Shown here in pieces: positions 9,157 to 17,647 of a DNA stretch of 22,933 nucleotides. Under the pieces are notes generated by a model, which worked only from the letters and a program-made list of their open reading frames with translations, was not told where the DNA came from and made no database searches. Source of the stretch: CAVRZY01 sp963725415 (GTDB taxonomy: Bacteria > Acidobacteriota > Terriglobia > Bryobacterales > Bryobacteraceae). The stretch is from assembly GCA_963725415.1 (NCBI GenBank), contig CAVRZY010000010.1, positions 1 through 22,933 of the forward strand, read 5' to 3'. Every line of letters begins with the position of its first letter. The stretch's first letter is position 1. The position numbers and the translations under genes were made by a program.

Positions 9157-9164
9157 GCGTACTC

Positions 9165-9261
9165 TTCACCGCAGAGACGCTGAGAGCGCAGAGGTTGCGC
9201 AAAGAAGACATGAGCAGTCTGCTTTGCGAATCCTCGGCGTCCTCTGCGGCTCTGCGGTGAA
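9165..9261. repeat. long imperfect inverted repeat, possible bidirectional terminator
   Basis: Arms at 9165-9204 and 9222-9261 are each 40 bases and pair with 7 mismatches and no gaps around a 17-base loop. The outermost 12 bases (TTCACCGCAGAG) are perfect. It fills the 118-base gap between the convergent receptor and BlaI genes. There is no T-run, so intrinsic termination is uncertain. A dispersed genome repeat that lodges between convergent genes fits as well. Confidence 0.7.
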
Positions 9262-9274
9262 TCGAGCCCGCGAG

Positions 9275-9664
9275 TCACAGCAGCGTCGTATCGAGGGTGT
9301 CTTCGGACGGGAGGGGTCGGAGTTCGCGCGGTGGCTGCGGGTGAGTCCCCAGGTAAGCGAGCAGCTCGTTCTCCGAAGCGTTGAAAAAGGAGTCGATCAG
9401 TTCCCGGAGGGCCAGGCGGCGGACGGCGTCACGGGTGAGGATGGGGGCATAGACGAACGAGCGTCCCACCTTGCGGCGCGCCACGTTGCCCCTGCGGACT
9501 AGCCGGTCCAGAACGGTCATCACGGTGGTGTAGGCCAGGTCGCGGTTCCCTGAAAGCGCCTGGCGCACATCCCGGACGTTGCCCTCACCGATACTCCACA
9601 GGGCCTTCAGACATTCCAGTTCCAGGGGCGGGGGAATCTCGCGCGGGGGGCTGGGTCTGCGCAT
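9275..9664 (-). CDS. BlaI/MecI/CopY-family winged-helix transcriptional regulator
   Basis: The protein is 129 residues, standard for Penicillinase_R (BlaI/MecI) repressors. LELECLKALWSIGEGNVRDV is the characteristic start of helix 1-2. LAYTTVMTVLDRLVRRGNV is the recognition helix, followed by the wing with VGRSFVYAPIL. The C-terminal part (RELIDSFFNASENELLAYL) is the dimerisation helix. Classical members repress beta-lactamase or copper genes and are inactivated by the BlaR1 membrane protease. No blaR1 or beta-lactamase lies nearby. The ATG is 2 bases after the stop of the HD-domain gene, so it is co-transcribed with mfd and the exoribonuclease. Its target operon cannot be told from this window. 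Confidence 0.9.
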   Translation of the reverse strand: MRRPSPPREIPPPLELECLKALWSIGEGNVRDVRQALSGNRDLAYTTVMTVLDRLVRRGNVARRKVGRSFVYAPILTRDAVRRLALRELIDSFFNASENELLAYLGTHPQPPRELRPLPSEDTLDTTLL

Positions 9665-9666
9665 TT

Positions 9667-10776
9667 CTATTCGTCCTCGCGCAGGCCCTCAAGGGCGTGG
9701 CCCAACTTCTCGCCGAACAGGCTGAGAGTGCGGTCGTCTCTGCGCGCGGTTTCGTGGGGTTTGGCGGGGTGCTCGGGGGGTTTCACCGGAGCGGGCGAGG
9801 TTTCCTCTCGCTCCAGGTCCGCCAGATATTTCAGCTTCTTGAGGACCATGCGCTCGAGCGAGGCGCTATAGCCGGTCCAGTGGCCCTCCATCTGGCGGTC
9901 CTGCTCGACCAGGGTTCGCATGCATTCCATCTTGGCGTCCAGGTCGTCGAGGTAGTGCAGCAACAGAGCCTCCGGGAACAGCGGCACTTTCGGCGATCCG
10001 AATTCGAGCTGGCCGTGGTGACTCAGCACCAGGTGTTCGATCAGGTTTCGCAAGCGCTCGGGAAAATCGGGCAACAGGCTCAGCTTTCGCTCGATCAGGC
10101 GCGTGGCAATAGCGATATGGCCGACCAGTTGCCCCTCGGTGCTGTAGCCGAAACCGCGGTCGTAGGTCAGCTCGTAAATTTTCCCGACGTCGTGGAGAAC
10201 GGCGCCGGCCAGCAGGAGGTCGAGATCGACGCTCTGGTAGTGCTGAGCCGCGAGCTGGCACAGGCGGCACAAGGAGAGCACGTGCTCGATCAGGCCGCCC
10301 AGGTAAGCGTGGTGAATGAACTTGGCCGCCGGAGCTTTCTTGTAACGGCTAGCGATCTCTTCGTCATCGAGGAACAGCTCGAGCAGCCCGCGGATATGCC
10401 GGTTGGAGACGCCGGCGACGATCTGGCGCAATTCGGCCAGCATCTCCTCGGGATCGCGTTGCGAAGCCGGGAAGTAATCCGCCAGCTCCACCTCGCGTTC
10501 GTCGATGCGCTGGAGTTTGTGAACGGTGAGCTGGGGCCGGTTATTGTAGATCTGGAGCAGACCCTTGACTTTGACGAAATCGTCGCGCTCGAAGGCCTCC
10601 ATGACTTCGGCGACGTTGTCCCACATTTTGGCCTCGAGCTCGCCGGTGCGGTCGGCGAGCTGCAAGGAGAGGTAGGGCTCGCCGGTTTTCTTCTGGCGAA
10701 TCTCCTTGGAGTGAACCAGGAAAGTGGCCACGACCACCTTGCCGGCCTCGAGTTCGCTGACGTAGGGGGATTTCAT
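9667..10776 (-). CDS. OB-fold/HD-domain 3'-5' exoribonuclease, YhaM-like
   Basis: From the ATG at 10776 the protein is 369 residues. An OB-fold nucleic-acid-binding domain (about 5-95, with EIRQKKTGEPYLSLQLADRT) is followed by an HD phosphohydrolase domain. The HD metal ligands are visible: H165 in GGLIEHV, H195-D196 in LHDVGKIYEL, H220 in LVGHIA, H253-H254 in LSHHG and the D277-D278 pair. This architecture and length match YhaM/CBF1-type 3'-5' exonucleases acting on RNA or single-stranded DNA. A Lys/Pro-rich tail follows about residue 325. The frame is open upstream of this ATG into the PPIase gene with no stop between, so as read it forms a 657-residue fusion from 11640 to 9667. A lost stop is more likely than a functional fusion of a periplasmic and a cytoplasmic protein. 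Confidence 0.85.
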   Translation of the reverse strand: MKSPYVSELEAGKVVVATFLVHSKEIRQKKTGEPYLSLQLADRTGELEAKMWDNVAEVMEAFERDDFVKVKGLLQIYNNRPQLTVHKLQRIDEREVELADYFPASQRDPEEMLAELRQIVAGVSNRHIRGLLELFLDDEEIASRYKKAPAAKFIHHAYLGGLIEHVLSLCRLCQLAAQHYQSVDLDLLLAGAVLHDVGKIYELTYDRGFGYSTEGQLVGHIAIATRLIERKLSLLPDFPERLRNLIEHLVLSHHGQLEFGSPKVPLFPEALLLHYLDDLDAKMECMRTLVEQDRQMEGHWTGYSASLERMVLKKLKYLADLEREETSPAPVKPPEHPAKPHETARRDDRTLSLFGEKLGHALEGLREDE

Positions 10777-11921
10777 CGAGCTCGAACTCTTGGACTTCAC
10801 GGTGGTCTTGGTGCCGGGAATGGGGGCCAGCCAGAGCAGGCGGCGGCGCCGGATGCGGCTGGCCACTTCCTCTTTGGTGACGGTGGCGGGTTTGAACTGC
10901 CCCGGTTCCCTCCAGGCGGTGTCCTTGTCGGGCGCCGCGCCGGAGTCCAGGTAGTCGCTGCGGATTTCCAGGAAGGCGTCGCCGCGCAACTTGGTGAGAT
11001 AAGTGCGCACGGCGGGCTGCATACGGGGCGAGTAGAGCCTTTCCATGATCTCGTTCTCGACGACTTCGAAGGGTTGCAGGCCGGGCGCGTAACGCTCCTC
11101 GATCTTCAGGATCACGAAGCCGTTGGGCTGGCGGAGGGGATCGGTGACATAGCGGGGGCTTTCCTTGAAGACGATGTCCTCGATTTCCTTCTTGAGGTCT
11201 CCGCGCTTGAAGGCGCCCAGCTCGCCGAAATTCTGCGCCGTGGTGGCGTCGGAGTTGTCGCGGGCCAGGTTGCCGAAGTTCTCGCCCTTGCGGGCCCGGG
11301 CCACGATGTCCTTGGCTTTCTTCTCGGCGGCCGCGATGCCCTTCTCATCCTTGCCCTCTGTGGAGATGAAAATCTCTCGCAGCACCACCTGCTCTTCGCG
11401 GACAAATTCGCTCTTGTGCTCCGCGTAGTATTTCTGGACCTCCGCCTTGGGGATGGAGATCCTGGAGCCGACTTCCCGCTGAATGACGTGGCGCGTCAGG
11501 ATGCCGTCCTTGGTCTGTTGCTTGAAGTCTTCAAAAGGCATGCCGGTCTGCTCGCGGACGTACTGCTGGAACTTGTCGGGATCGGTGAGCTTGCTCTGCA
11601 ACTGGAGATCAGCCAGGTACTTGCTGACCTCGCTGTCCACGTTGACGTTCAGGTCCTTGCCTTTCTGAACCAGCAGGAGATGATCGATACGATCGCGCAG
11701 CAGGTCTTTTTCGGCCTCGGCGAGGGTCTGGGAGAGTCTGGCTCGGTCAGGCCCTGGCGTTTGAGCTCGATTTCGAGCTGGCGGCGGGAGTGCTCGATTT
11801 CGCCGCGGGTGATGATCTCGTTGTTCACCTTGGCGACGATCAGCTCGACGACCTTGACATCGGCGGCGGGCAAGACGCCCGCGAAAAAGGCCAACAGAGG
11901 AACGGCGGACTTCATGGACAT
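10777..11921 (-). pseudogene. periplasmic SurA/PrsA-like peptidylprolyl isomerase, frameshifted and run into the next gene
   Basis: The ATG at 11921 (AAGGGA 6 bases upstream, 22 bases after mfd) starts MSMKSAVPLLAFFAGVLPAA, a signal peptide, then VVELIVAKVNNEIITRGEIE, typical of SurA N-domains. One base is missing near 11735-11745. After it the frame resumes as DLLRDRIDHLLLVQKGKDLN and continues through the chaperone region to a parvulin (PpiC) domain at about 11420-11060 (EEQVVLREIFIS; NFGELGAFKRGDL; NGFVILKIEER). Corrected length is about 380 residues. It should catalyse prolyl cis-trans isomerisation and chaperone outer-membrane proteins, which fits an organism with large TonB receptors. 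No stop separates it from the HD gene; an ATGA overlap at 10776 would give one if the frame were shifted by one. The larger in-frame piece starts at a GTG at 11640. Confidence 0.8.
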
Positions 11922-11943
11922 AGTATCCCTTACAGTTTACCCT

Positions 11944-14900
11944 CTACGGCAGTAGTCGGGAAAACTGGTCCTTGAGGAACTGGAGCAAGGCGGCTGGGGA
12001 GGTGAGGCCGTCCAGCGGTAGGCGGAGGACGCCGGCCGGCGTGAATTGGGCGCCTTCGGTGCGGCTGACCAGCGACATGAGCCGGTTGGGATCCACTCGG
12101 GAGGCGGCGTGGAACTTGATATTGAGCAAGCCGTGGCGGCGGTCGATGGACTCGACGCCCAGTTGCTGGGCAGCGCTCTTGAGGACAGCGTAGTCGAGCA
12201 GATGAGAAACGGCTTCGGGCGGAGGGCCGTAACGGTCCCCAAGTTCGGCCCGAATCTTGGCGGCCTGCTCGGAGGTGGCGGCCTCGGCGATGCGCTTGTA
12301 AGCACGCAGGCGCTGGTGCTCGTCGGCGATGTAGTCCGGGGAAATGCGCAGGTCCAGTCCCAGGTTGAGGGTGGAGTGGATTTCCAGGGGCAGTTCTTCG
12401 CCCTTCAGTTCGCGGACCGTCTCTTCGAGCATTCGGACGTACATATCGAAGCCGACCGCGTTGATGTGGCCGTGCTGCTCGCCGCCCAGCAAGTTGCCGG
12501 CCCCGCGCAATTCCAGATCCAGGGCGGCGATCTTGAAACCGGCCCCCAGATCGCTGAACTCCTTCAGAGCGGCCAGGCGCTTGCGAGCCAGTTCGGTGAG
12601 TTCCGCATCGGGTGGGACCAGCAGGTAGGCGTAGGCGCGGCGGTTGGAGCGTCCGACGCGGCCCCGAAGCTGGTACAGCTCGGCCAGCCCATGGCGCTCG
12701 GCGTTTTCGACGATCATGGTATTGGCGAGTGGGATGTCGAGGCCATTTTCTACAATAGTAGTAGAAACCAGAACATCAGATTTGTGCTGCATGTAGGCCA
12801 GCATGACCTTCTCGAGTTCGGCCTCGCTCATTTGGCCATGACCCACGGCGATGCGCGCCCAAGGTACCAATGCCTGGATCATGGCGGCGCGGGACCAGAT
12901 GGTTTCGACGCGGTTATGGAGGAAGTAGACCTGGCCACCGCGGCTGAGTTCCTGCTCGATGGCGGCGCGAATGAGGTCGGGCTGGAAGTGGGCCACGACG
13001 GTCTGGATGGCGAGGCGGTCCTTGGGGGGAGTCTCGATGACCGAGAGGTCTCGCAGGCCCACCAGCGACATGTGCAAGGTGCGGGGGATGGGCGTGGCGG
13101 TCATGGTGAGCACGTCCACGTTCTTCTTGAGCTGCTTGAGGCGCTCCTTGTGGCGGACGCCGAAGCGCTGCTCTTCGTCGACCACCAGCAGGCCCAGGTC
13201 GCGGAACTCGACGTCTTTGGAAAGCAGGCGGTGGGTGCCGATGAGGATGTCCACTTTGCCGGTGGCGAGGTCGGCCAGGATGGCCTGGATCTCTTTTTTG
13301 GAGCGGAAGCGGCTGAGCATTTCGACGCGGACGGGGAAAGGGGCGAAGCGGCGCTTGAAAGTCTCGTAGTGCTGGAAGCAGAGGACGGTAGTGGGGGCCA
13401 GGACGGCGATCTGCTTGCCGTCGCCGAGGGCTTTGAAGGCGGCCCGCATGGCGACTTCGGTTTTGCCGAAGCCCACGTCGCCGCACAGCAGGCGGTCCAT
13501 GGGTTGGGGCTGTTCCATGTCGCGCTTGATATCGCGGATGGAGGTGAGCTGGTCGTCGGTCTCGACGAACTCGAAGGCATCCTCGAACTCCCGCTGCCAG
13601 TTAGCGTCGGCGGAGAAGGCAAAGCCCTCGGCGAGTCTGCGTTCGGCGTACAGCTTGAGGAGCTCGTCAGCCATGTCGCGGAGCCTGGCCTTGATGCGGG
13701 TCTTGGTGCGAGTCCAGGTGGCGCCGCCGAGGCGGTCCAGGGTGGGGATGTGCTCGCCAGCCCCGCGGAATTTCTGGATGAGGTCCATGCGGGTGAGCGG
13801 CACGTAGAGGCGAGCCTCGCCGGCGTACTCGATGAGCATGTAGTCGCCGGCTTGCTCACCGTGAGCGATCTCGCGAAGGCCGGCAAAGCGCCCGATGCCG
13901 TGCTCGCGATGAACCACGTAGTCGCTGGGCTTGAGGTCGGCCAGGTCGGCGGCGAAGGCGGCCAGACTGAGGTTTGGCGCGGGCCGGCCGGGCCACCCAA
14001 TCGGTGGGGCCGAACAGGTCTTCGGTCCCGAAAATGGCCAGGCGCGCCTCCGGGAAAACCACTCCGCGCCGGATGAGGCCCTTGACCAGGAAGGTGCTGG
14101 CTACGGCGCCGGCCAGGTAGGCGCGCTCCGCCAGGTACGAAGGGGTGGCGTCGGAAGGCTCGATGCCGAGTTGGAAGGGGACAGAGTATTCCTGGAAGAT
14201 CTCGGCGAGGCGTTCCAGCTCGCCGGTGGAAGCGCCGAAGAAGACCACCCGGCCGCCGCTTTCGACCAGGGTGCGGGCTTCGGCGACGGCCACCTGGATG
14301 TTGCCTTGGAAGGTCATCGAGGGCCGGGTACTTATGTGCAGCCCTTGCTGCGGAGGCGTCAGATCCAATTCGCGCAACGAGAGCTGCGCGGGCGGGGATT
14401 GAGCGGCGAGTTCGTCCCATCGAAAGAAGACCCGATCCGGCGGGCACAGGGGGAGCTGCCCGGAACCTCCAGGCGCTTCCACAGGCGTTCGGCGGCTGCT
14501 TCGAGCTGCTCGGGCTCGTCCCAGACTACCAGGGGTTTCTCCAGGAGGCCAAAAAGCGAGCCGGTGCGTGGCCTGACCAGCGGCGCCAGAAGTTCCCAGC
14601 CGGGGAATGCCTCGCCGGTCTTCGGGACCAGCTCTGAGCCCAGAGATTCGGATACTTCCGAGAACAGCTTGCGGGATTTGGGGTACTCCAGGAGCGGCAG
14701 AAGCGTACACTGATCGATCTTGAAGACGGACCGCTGGGAGTCCACTTCAAAGCGGCGCATCGACTCGATCTGATCACCGAAGAACTCGATGCGGACGGGT
14801 TGGGCGGACTCGGGCGGGAAGACGTCCAGGATTCCTCCTCGGATCGAGTATTCGCCGACCATCTCGACGGGTTCGCGGCGTTCGTAGCCGATGCTTTCCA

Positions 14901-15399
14901 GGTGAGTGACCAGGTCTTCGAGTGGAAGCTCTTCTCCTACATTAATAGTGAGTGCGAGCTGGCGGTAGAAGTCGGCCGAGGCGGTCCGAAGCAAAGCGGA
15001 GGCCACGGGGGTGACCGTGATGGGGACGCGCTCGGAGGCTAGGCGCCAGAGGCCGATGGCCCGCTGCTCGCTGATTTCAGCGTGGGGAGAGAGGCGCTGG
15101 CCGGGGAGGACATCCAGGGCGGGCAGAAGCTGGGGGCGAGGGACTCCGCGGCCTGAGGCCAATAGGTCGAAGAAGGTGTCGATGGCTTCCGAGAGGGACT
15201 CGGCCTGTTTGTTGCCGTCTACGATGATCAAGAGGGGGCGCTCGGTGGCGTGCCATAGGAGGACGGAGTAGAGAGCCTTGGCGGTGGTGGTGAGGCCGGA
15301 CAGGGAGATGACAGGCCATGGGCCTGTCCTGCTGATGGCCTGGAAGGCTGGGTGGCGTGCCAGGCCCAGCAACAGATCGCGGATGGCGGGGTGAGTCAA
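11944..15399 (-). pseudogene. mfd: transcription-repair coupling factor Mfd, interrupted by two compensating frameshifts
   Basis: Mfd removes RNA polymerase stalled at DNA lesions and recruits UvrA. The N-terminal UvrB-like part lies in the frame from TTG 15399 (GLTTTAKALYSVLLWHATER; YSIRGGILDVFPPESAQPV). Near 14449-14466 one base is lost and coding moves to another frame (LPLCPPDRVFFRWDEL to FGTEDLFGPTDWVARPARA). Near 13965-13990 it returns to the first frame at the CarD-like RNA-polymerase-binding domain (DYVVHREHGIGRFAGL). Helicase motifs follow: Walker A GDVGFGKTE, DEEQRFGV, TATPIPRTL, and QLRGRVGRSNRRAYAYL. Repaired length is about 1151 residues, normal for Mfd. The TTG start overlaps the rfaE2 stop (TTGA). 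Since mfd is widely conserved and all motifs are intact, indel errors are likelier than decay. As read, the largest intact piece is 11944-13917 (657 residues). Confidence 0.93.
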
Positions 15400-15869
15400 G
15401 GCTGCCGAGCGAGAATCTCTTCAACTATTCCTGTCGTAGAGTAACCGGGTTCCAGGGGGAGGGCCAGGACTTTACCCCCGGCGGCCTCCACTTCCTCGCG
15501 CCCGGCGATCCAGTGCGCCCAATCGGCGCCCTTAACCAGTATATCGGGGAGTAGGGCGGCGATGAGCTCGCGGGGGGTGTCCTCGTCGAACAGGGTGACG
15601 GCATCGACGGCGGCGAAGCTGGAGGCCAGTTCGGCGCGCTCGCGCTCGGGGATGAAGGGACGGCTGGGACCTTTGAGGCGCTGGACGCTGGAGTCGGTGT
15701 TGAGGGCCAGGATGAGGAGGTCGCCCAGCGAGCGGGCGGTCTCCAGAAGCCGGATGTGGCCGGGGTGGAGGACGTCGTAGCAGCCATTTGTGAAGACCAG
15801 GGTCTTGCCGGCGCGCTTCCACTCGGCCCGCGCGGCGATCAGTTCCTGGCGTGTGTAGAATTGGCCCAC
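15396..15869 (-). CDS. rfaE2: D-glycero-beta-D-manno-heptose 1-phosphate adenylyltransferase
   Basis: This 157-residue protein matches the stand-alone C-terminal domain of HldE. It carries the nucleotidyltransferase signature FTNGCYDVLHPGHIRLL with an intact HxGH motif, LNTDSSVQRLKGPSRPF for substrate and ATP binding, and ILVKGADW. The C-terminus is GYSTTGIVEEIL. It makes ADP-heptose from heptose 1-phosphate in the cytoplasm, feeding the heptosyltransferases encoded divergently at 16256-18627. GTG 15869 is preferred because homologues begin just before YTRQEL. An in-frame ATG at 15941 would overlap the preceding coiled-coil gene. The GTG has no good ribosome site, so translational coupling to that gene, 13 bases upstream, is likely. 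No kinase domain (HldE N-half) is in the window. Confidence 0.9.
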   Translation of the reverse strand: MGQFYTRQELIAARAEWKRAGKTLVFTNGCYDVLHPGHIRLLETARSLGDLLILALNTDSSVQRLKGPSRPFIPERERAELASSFAAVDAVTLFDEDTPRELIAALLPDILVKGADWAHWIAGREEVEAAGGKVLALPLEPGYSTTGIVEEILARQP

Positions 15870-15882
15870 GGGGGAGTGCTGG

Positions 15883-16134
15883 CTATGGCTGCATGAGCAG
15901 CTTCTTTTCGACCTCAAACAGGCGGGCCTCCAAAGCGGCAATACGTTCGTTCATGGCGCCATCGCTGGCCTGCAATGTAAGCAGGCTGGCTTCAGTCCGG
16001 CGCAAGCGCAACTCGCCAGGCCTGAGAAGTCCCTCGATGCCTCGGAGCAACTCGGTCTGGAGATCTCTGGAAAACTGCATCATCTCTGTCTTGAGATTGT
16101 CGAGGTCTTGCTTGGTTGCCAGTTGGTCGTTCAT
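15883..16134 (-). CDS. small coiled-coil hypothetical protein
   Basis: The 83-residue protein begins MNDQLATKQDLDNLKTEMMQ and is rich in Glu, Leu and Arg with heptad-like spacing in both halves (residues about 5-35 and 58-80, ending LEARLFEVEKKLLMQP). It has no signal peptide, membrane helix or Cys. GGAGGG lies about 4 bases before the ATG, a strong ribosome site, which supports expression. It is the first gene of the minus-strand run that continues into rfaE2 and mfd. I recognise no family; its start resembles small helical proteins described as DUF1640-like or phasin-like only in a general way. Function is unknown. Confidence 0.7.
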   Translation of the reverse strand: MNDQLATKQDLDNLKTEMMQFSRDLQTELLRGIEGLLRPGELRLRRTEASLLTLQASDGAMNERIAALEARLFEVEKKLLMQP

Positions 16135-16209
16135 CTACCCTCCATATTACCCCCAAGCGCGTGCGGGAGGCGTGAGAAGAGTGTTTCATTTGCGACTCCG
16201 CCCGAGGCA

Positions 16210-16221
16210 GGCAAGAATGCC
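16210..16221. repeat. palindrome shared with the 3.9-kb REP-like element
   Basis: GGCAAGAATGCC (4-bp stem, AGAA loop) is identical to the core of the hairpin at 3912-3923, with a further matching CA on its left. It lies in the 121-base divergent gap between the coiled-coil gene and waaF, 35 bases before the waaF start. It may be a shortened copy of the same dispersed repeat. The rest of this gap must hold the promoters of both operons, but I see no strong -35/-10 pair. Confidence 0.4.
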
Positions 16222-16255
16222 GACCCCACTTGGGCTAAGATGTTAGACCTGTCCC

Positions 16256-17248
16256 ATGGAGTGGTCGAAGATCCTAGTGCGCGCGACGAATTGGGTGGGG
16301 GACGGGGTGATGTCCCTGCCGGCGCTGCGGGCGATTCGTGGGCGGTTTGGGGAGGCGCGGATTGTGGTGCTGGCGCGGCCCGGGGTGGCGGACTTGTACC
16401 GGCGCGAGGGGTGTTGCGATGAGGTGCTGGTGGGGACTGGGGAGCTGCGGGCGGAGCGGTTCGATGCGGCCATTCTGTTGCCGAATGCCTTTGAGGCGGC
16501 CTGGGTGGCTTGGAGGGCGGGCATTCCGCGGCGCATCGGATACGCCCGCGACCACCGCAGCCTTCTGCTGACGGATGCCATTGCGGTTCCCAAGAAGGGG
16601 CAGATTCCGTTGCACGAGCGGTTCTATTACCTGGAGCTGTTGCGGCGGGCGGAGCTTCTGAGCGAACTGCCTGCTGCGGACTCGATTCAGTTAGACAAGA
16701 CCGAGGAGGCGCGGCGGAACGGAGAGAAGACGTTCAGAGAGATAGGTTTTAGCGGGCCGGTGATTGGACTAAGTCCGGGGGCGCAAAACAGCCGCGCCAA
16801 GCAGTGGCCTCCAGAGAGATTCGTCGAAGCGGCGGGGCGGCTGGCGAGCCTGTTGGGCGCCTCGGTGGCGATCTTCGGATCGGAGAAAGAGCGGCTGCTG
16901 GGGAAGTGGATCGCGGAGGGGATTCGCAGGGCCGGCCAGCGGGTGCTGAACCTGGCTGGGGAGACCAGTCTGGGACGGTTCATCGAGCTGGTGGCGGCAT
17001 GTCGGGTGTTTCTGACCAACGACTCCGGAGCGATGCACGTAGCGGCGGCATCGGGCGTGGCGACGGTGGCCATCTTCGGCCCCACCATCGAGGCGGAGAC
17101 GGGGCCAGTGTCGGCGCTGGCGCGGGTGGTGCGCGAGGAGGTCGAATGTAGCCGCTGCATGCTGCGGGACTGCCCGACCGATCACCGCTGCATGACCAGG
17201 GTTTCGGCGGAACGTGTGGCGCAGGTGGCGCTGGAGTTGGTGAAATAG
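16256..17248 (+). CDS. waaF: lipopolysaccharide heptosyltransferase II (GT9 family)
   Basis: The protein is 330 residues, as usual for WaaF. The N-terminal Rossmann domain opens with ILVRATNWVGDGVMSLPALR, the GT9 acceptor-side signature. The central LSPGAQNSRAKQWPPERF and the C-terminal TNDSGAMHVAAASGVATVAI form the ADP-heptose site. The C-terminal ECSRCMLRDCPTDHRCM is the conserved Cys-rich segment typical of WaaF. It transfers the second L,D-heptose to the LPS inner core on the cytoplasmic face of the inner membrane. It begins a four-gene plus-strand operon and diverges from the run that encodes ADP-heptose synthesis. The ATG at 16256 follows a CCC-rich stretch without a clear ribosome site. 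Confidence 0.93.
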   Translation: MEWSKILVRATNWVGDGVMSLPALRAIRGRFGEARIVVLARPGVADLYRREGCCDEVLVGTGELRAERFDAAILLPNAFEAAWVAWRAGIPRRIGYARDHRSLLLTDAIAVPKKGQIPLHERFYYLELLRRAELLSELPAADSIQLDKTEEARRNGEKTFREIGFSGPVIGLSPGAQNSRAKQWPPERFVEAAGRLASLLGASVAIFGSEKERLLGKWIAEGIRRAGQRVLNLAGETSLGRFIELVAACRVFLTNDSGAMHVAAASGVATVAIFGPTIEAETGPVSALARVVREEVECSRCMLRDCPTDHRCMTRVSAERVAQVALELVK

Positions 17249-17251
17249 ATC

Positions 17252-17647
17252 GTGGACACCAGAAGGAAGATTGTGACACCGGCGCTGGCGGTCCAGAGGG
17301 CTGGCAGCGCGCGGGCCCAGGGCCGGCCGGTGACGGTGGTGACGGGGCATTTTGACCCTTTGCTGCCGGGGCATGCGCGGCGACTGAACGAGATTGCGGA
17401 GCCGGGTGGGGTGCTGGTGGCCGTTGTGACGGAGCCCGCTCGGCCAATTTTGGCGGCGGAAGCGCGGGCGGAGCTTGTGGCGGCACTACAGATTGCAGAT
17501 TACGTGGTAGTCGCGGAGGGCCCCGCGCTGGAGGAGTTGCTGGACGGGCTTCAGGCGGCTCGAATTTTTCGGGAAGAGGCGGCGGACCAACGCCGCGCTC
17601 AGGAGCTGATCGCTCAGATTCATCGAAAAGGCGGCGGGTGCCTGTGA
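17252..17647 (+). CDS. degenerate heptose-adenylyltransferase-like (cytidylyltransferase-fold) protein
   Basis: The 131-residue product starts at GTG 17252, 3 bases after waaF, and ends in a TGATG overlap with waaC. VTVVTGHFDPLLPGHARRL aligns with the nucleotidyltransferase signature of RfaE2 (compare FTNGCYDVLHPGHIRLL in this window), but the first His of HxGH is Leu. The RLKG-type loop is missing (VVTEPARPILAAEARAELVA is shortened), and the KGADW-like motif near the end reads REEAAD. ALQIADYVVV corresponds to the dimer/strand region of RfaE2. It is therefore probably inactive as an adenylyltransferase, or uses another chemistry. Its place between two heptosyltransferase genes suggests a partner or regulatory role in heptose transfer. 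That role is inference only. Confidence 0.7.
   Translation: MDTRRKIVTPALAVQRAGSARAQGRPVTVVTGHFDPLLPGHARRLNEIAEPGGVLVAVVTEPARPILAAEARAELVAALQIADYVVVAEGPALEELLDGLQAARIFREEAADQRRAQELIAQIHRKGGGCL

Noticed and set aside
9697..11955. 752-residue open frame on the plus strand
   Set aside because: It is antisense to the HD exoribonuclease and PPIase, whose motifs and neighbours are clear; the plus-strand product has no recognisable family.
12046..14076. 676-residue open frame on the plus strand
   Set aside because: It is antisense to mfd, including the helicase motifs, and is a composition shadow.
13101..14447. 448-residue minus-strand frame overlapping mfd
   Set aside because: Ser/Pro/Arg-rich out-of-frame reading of mfd. 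Only a few residues around the frameshift zone belong to Mfd and they are better placed in the other frames.
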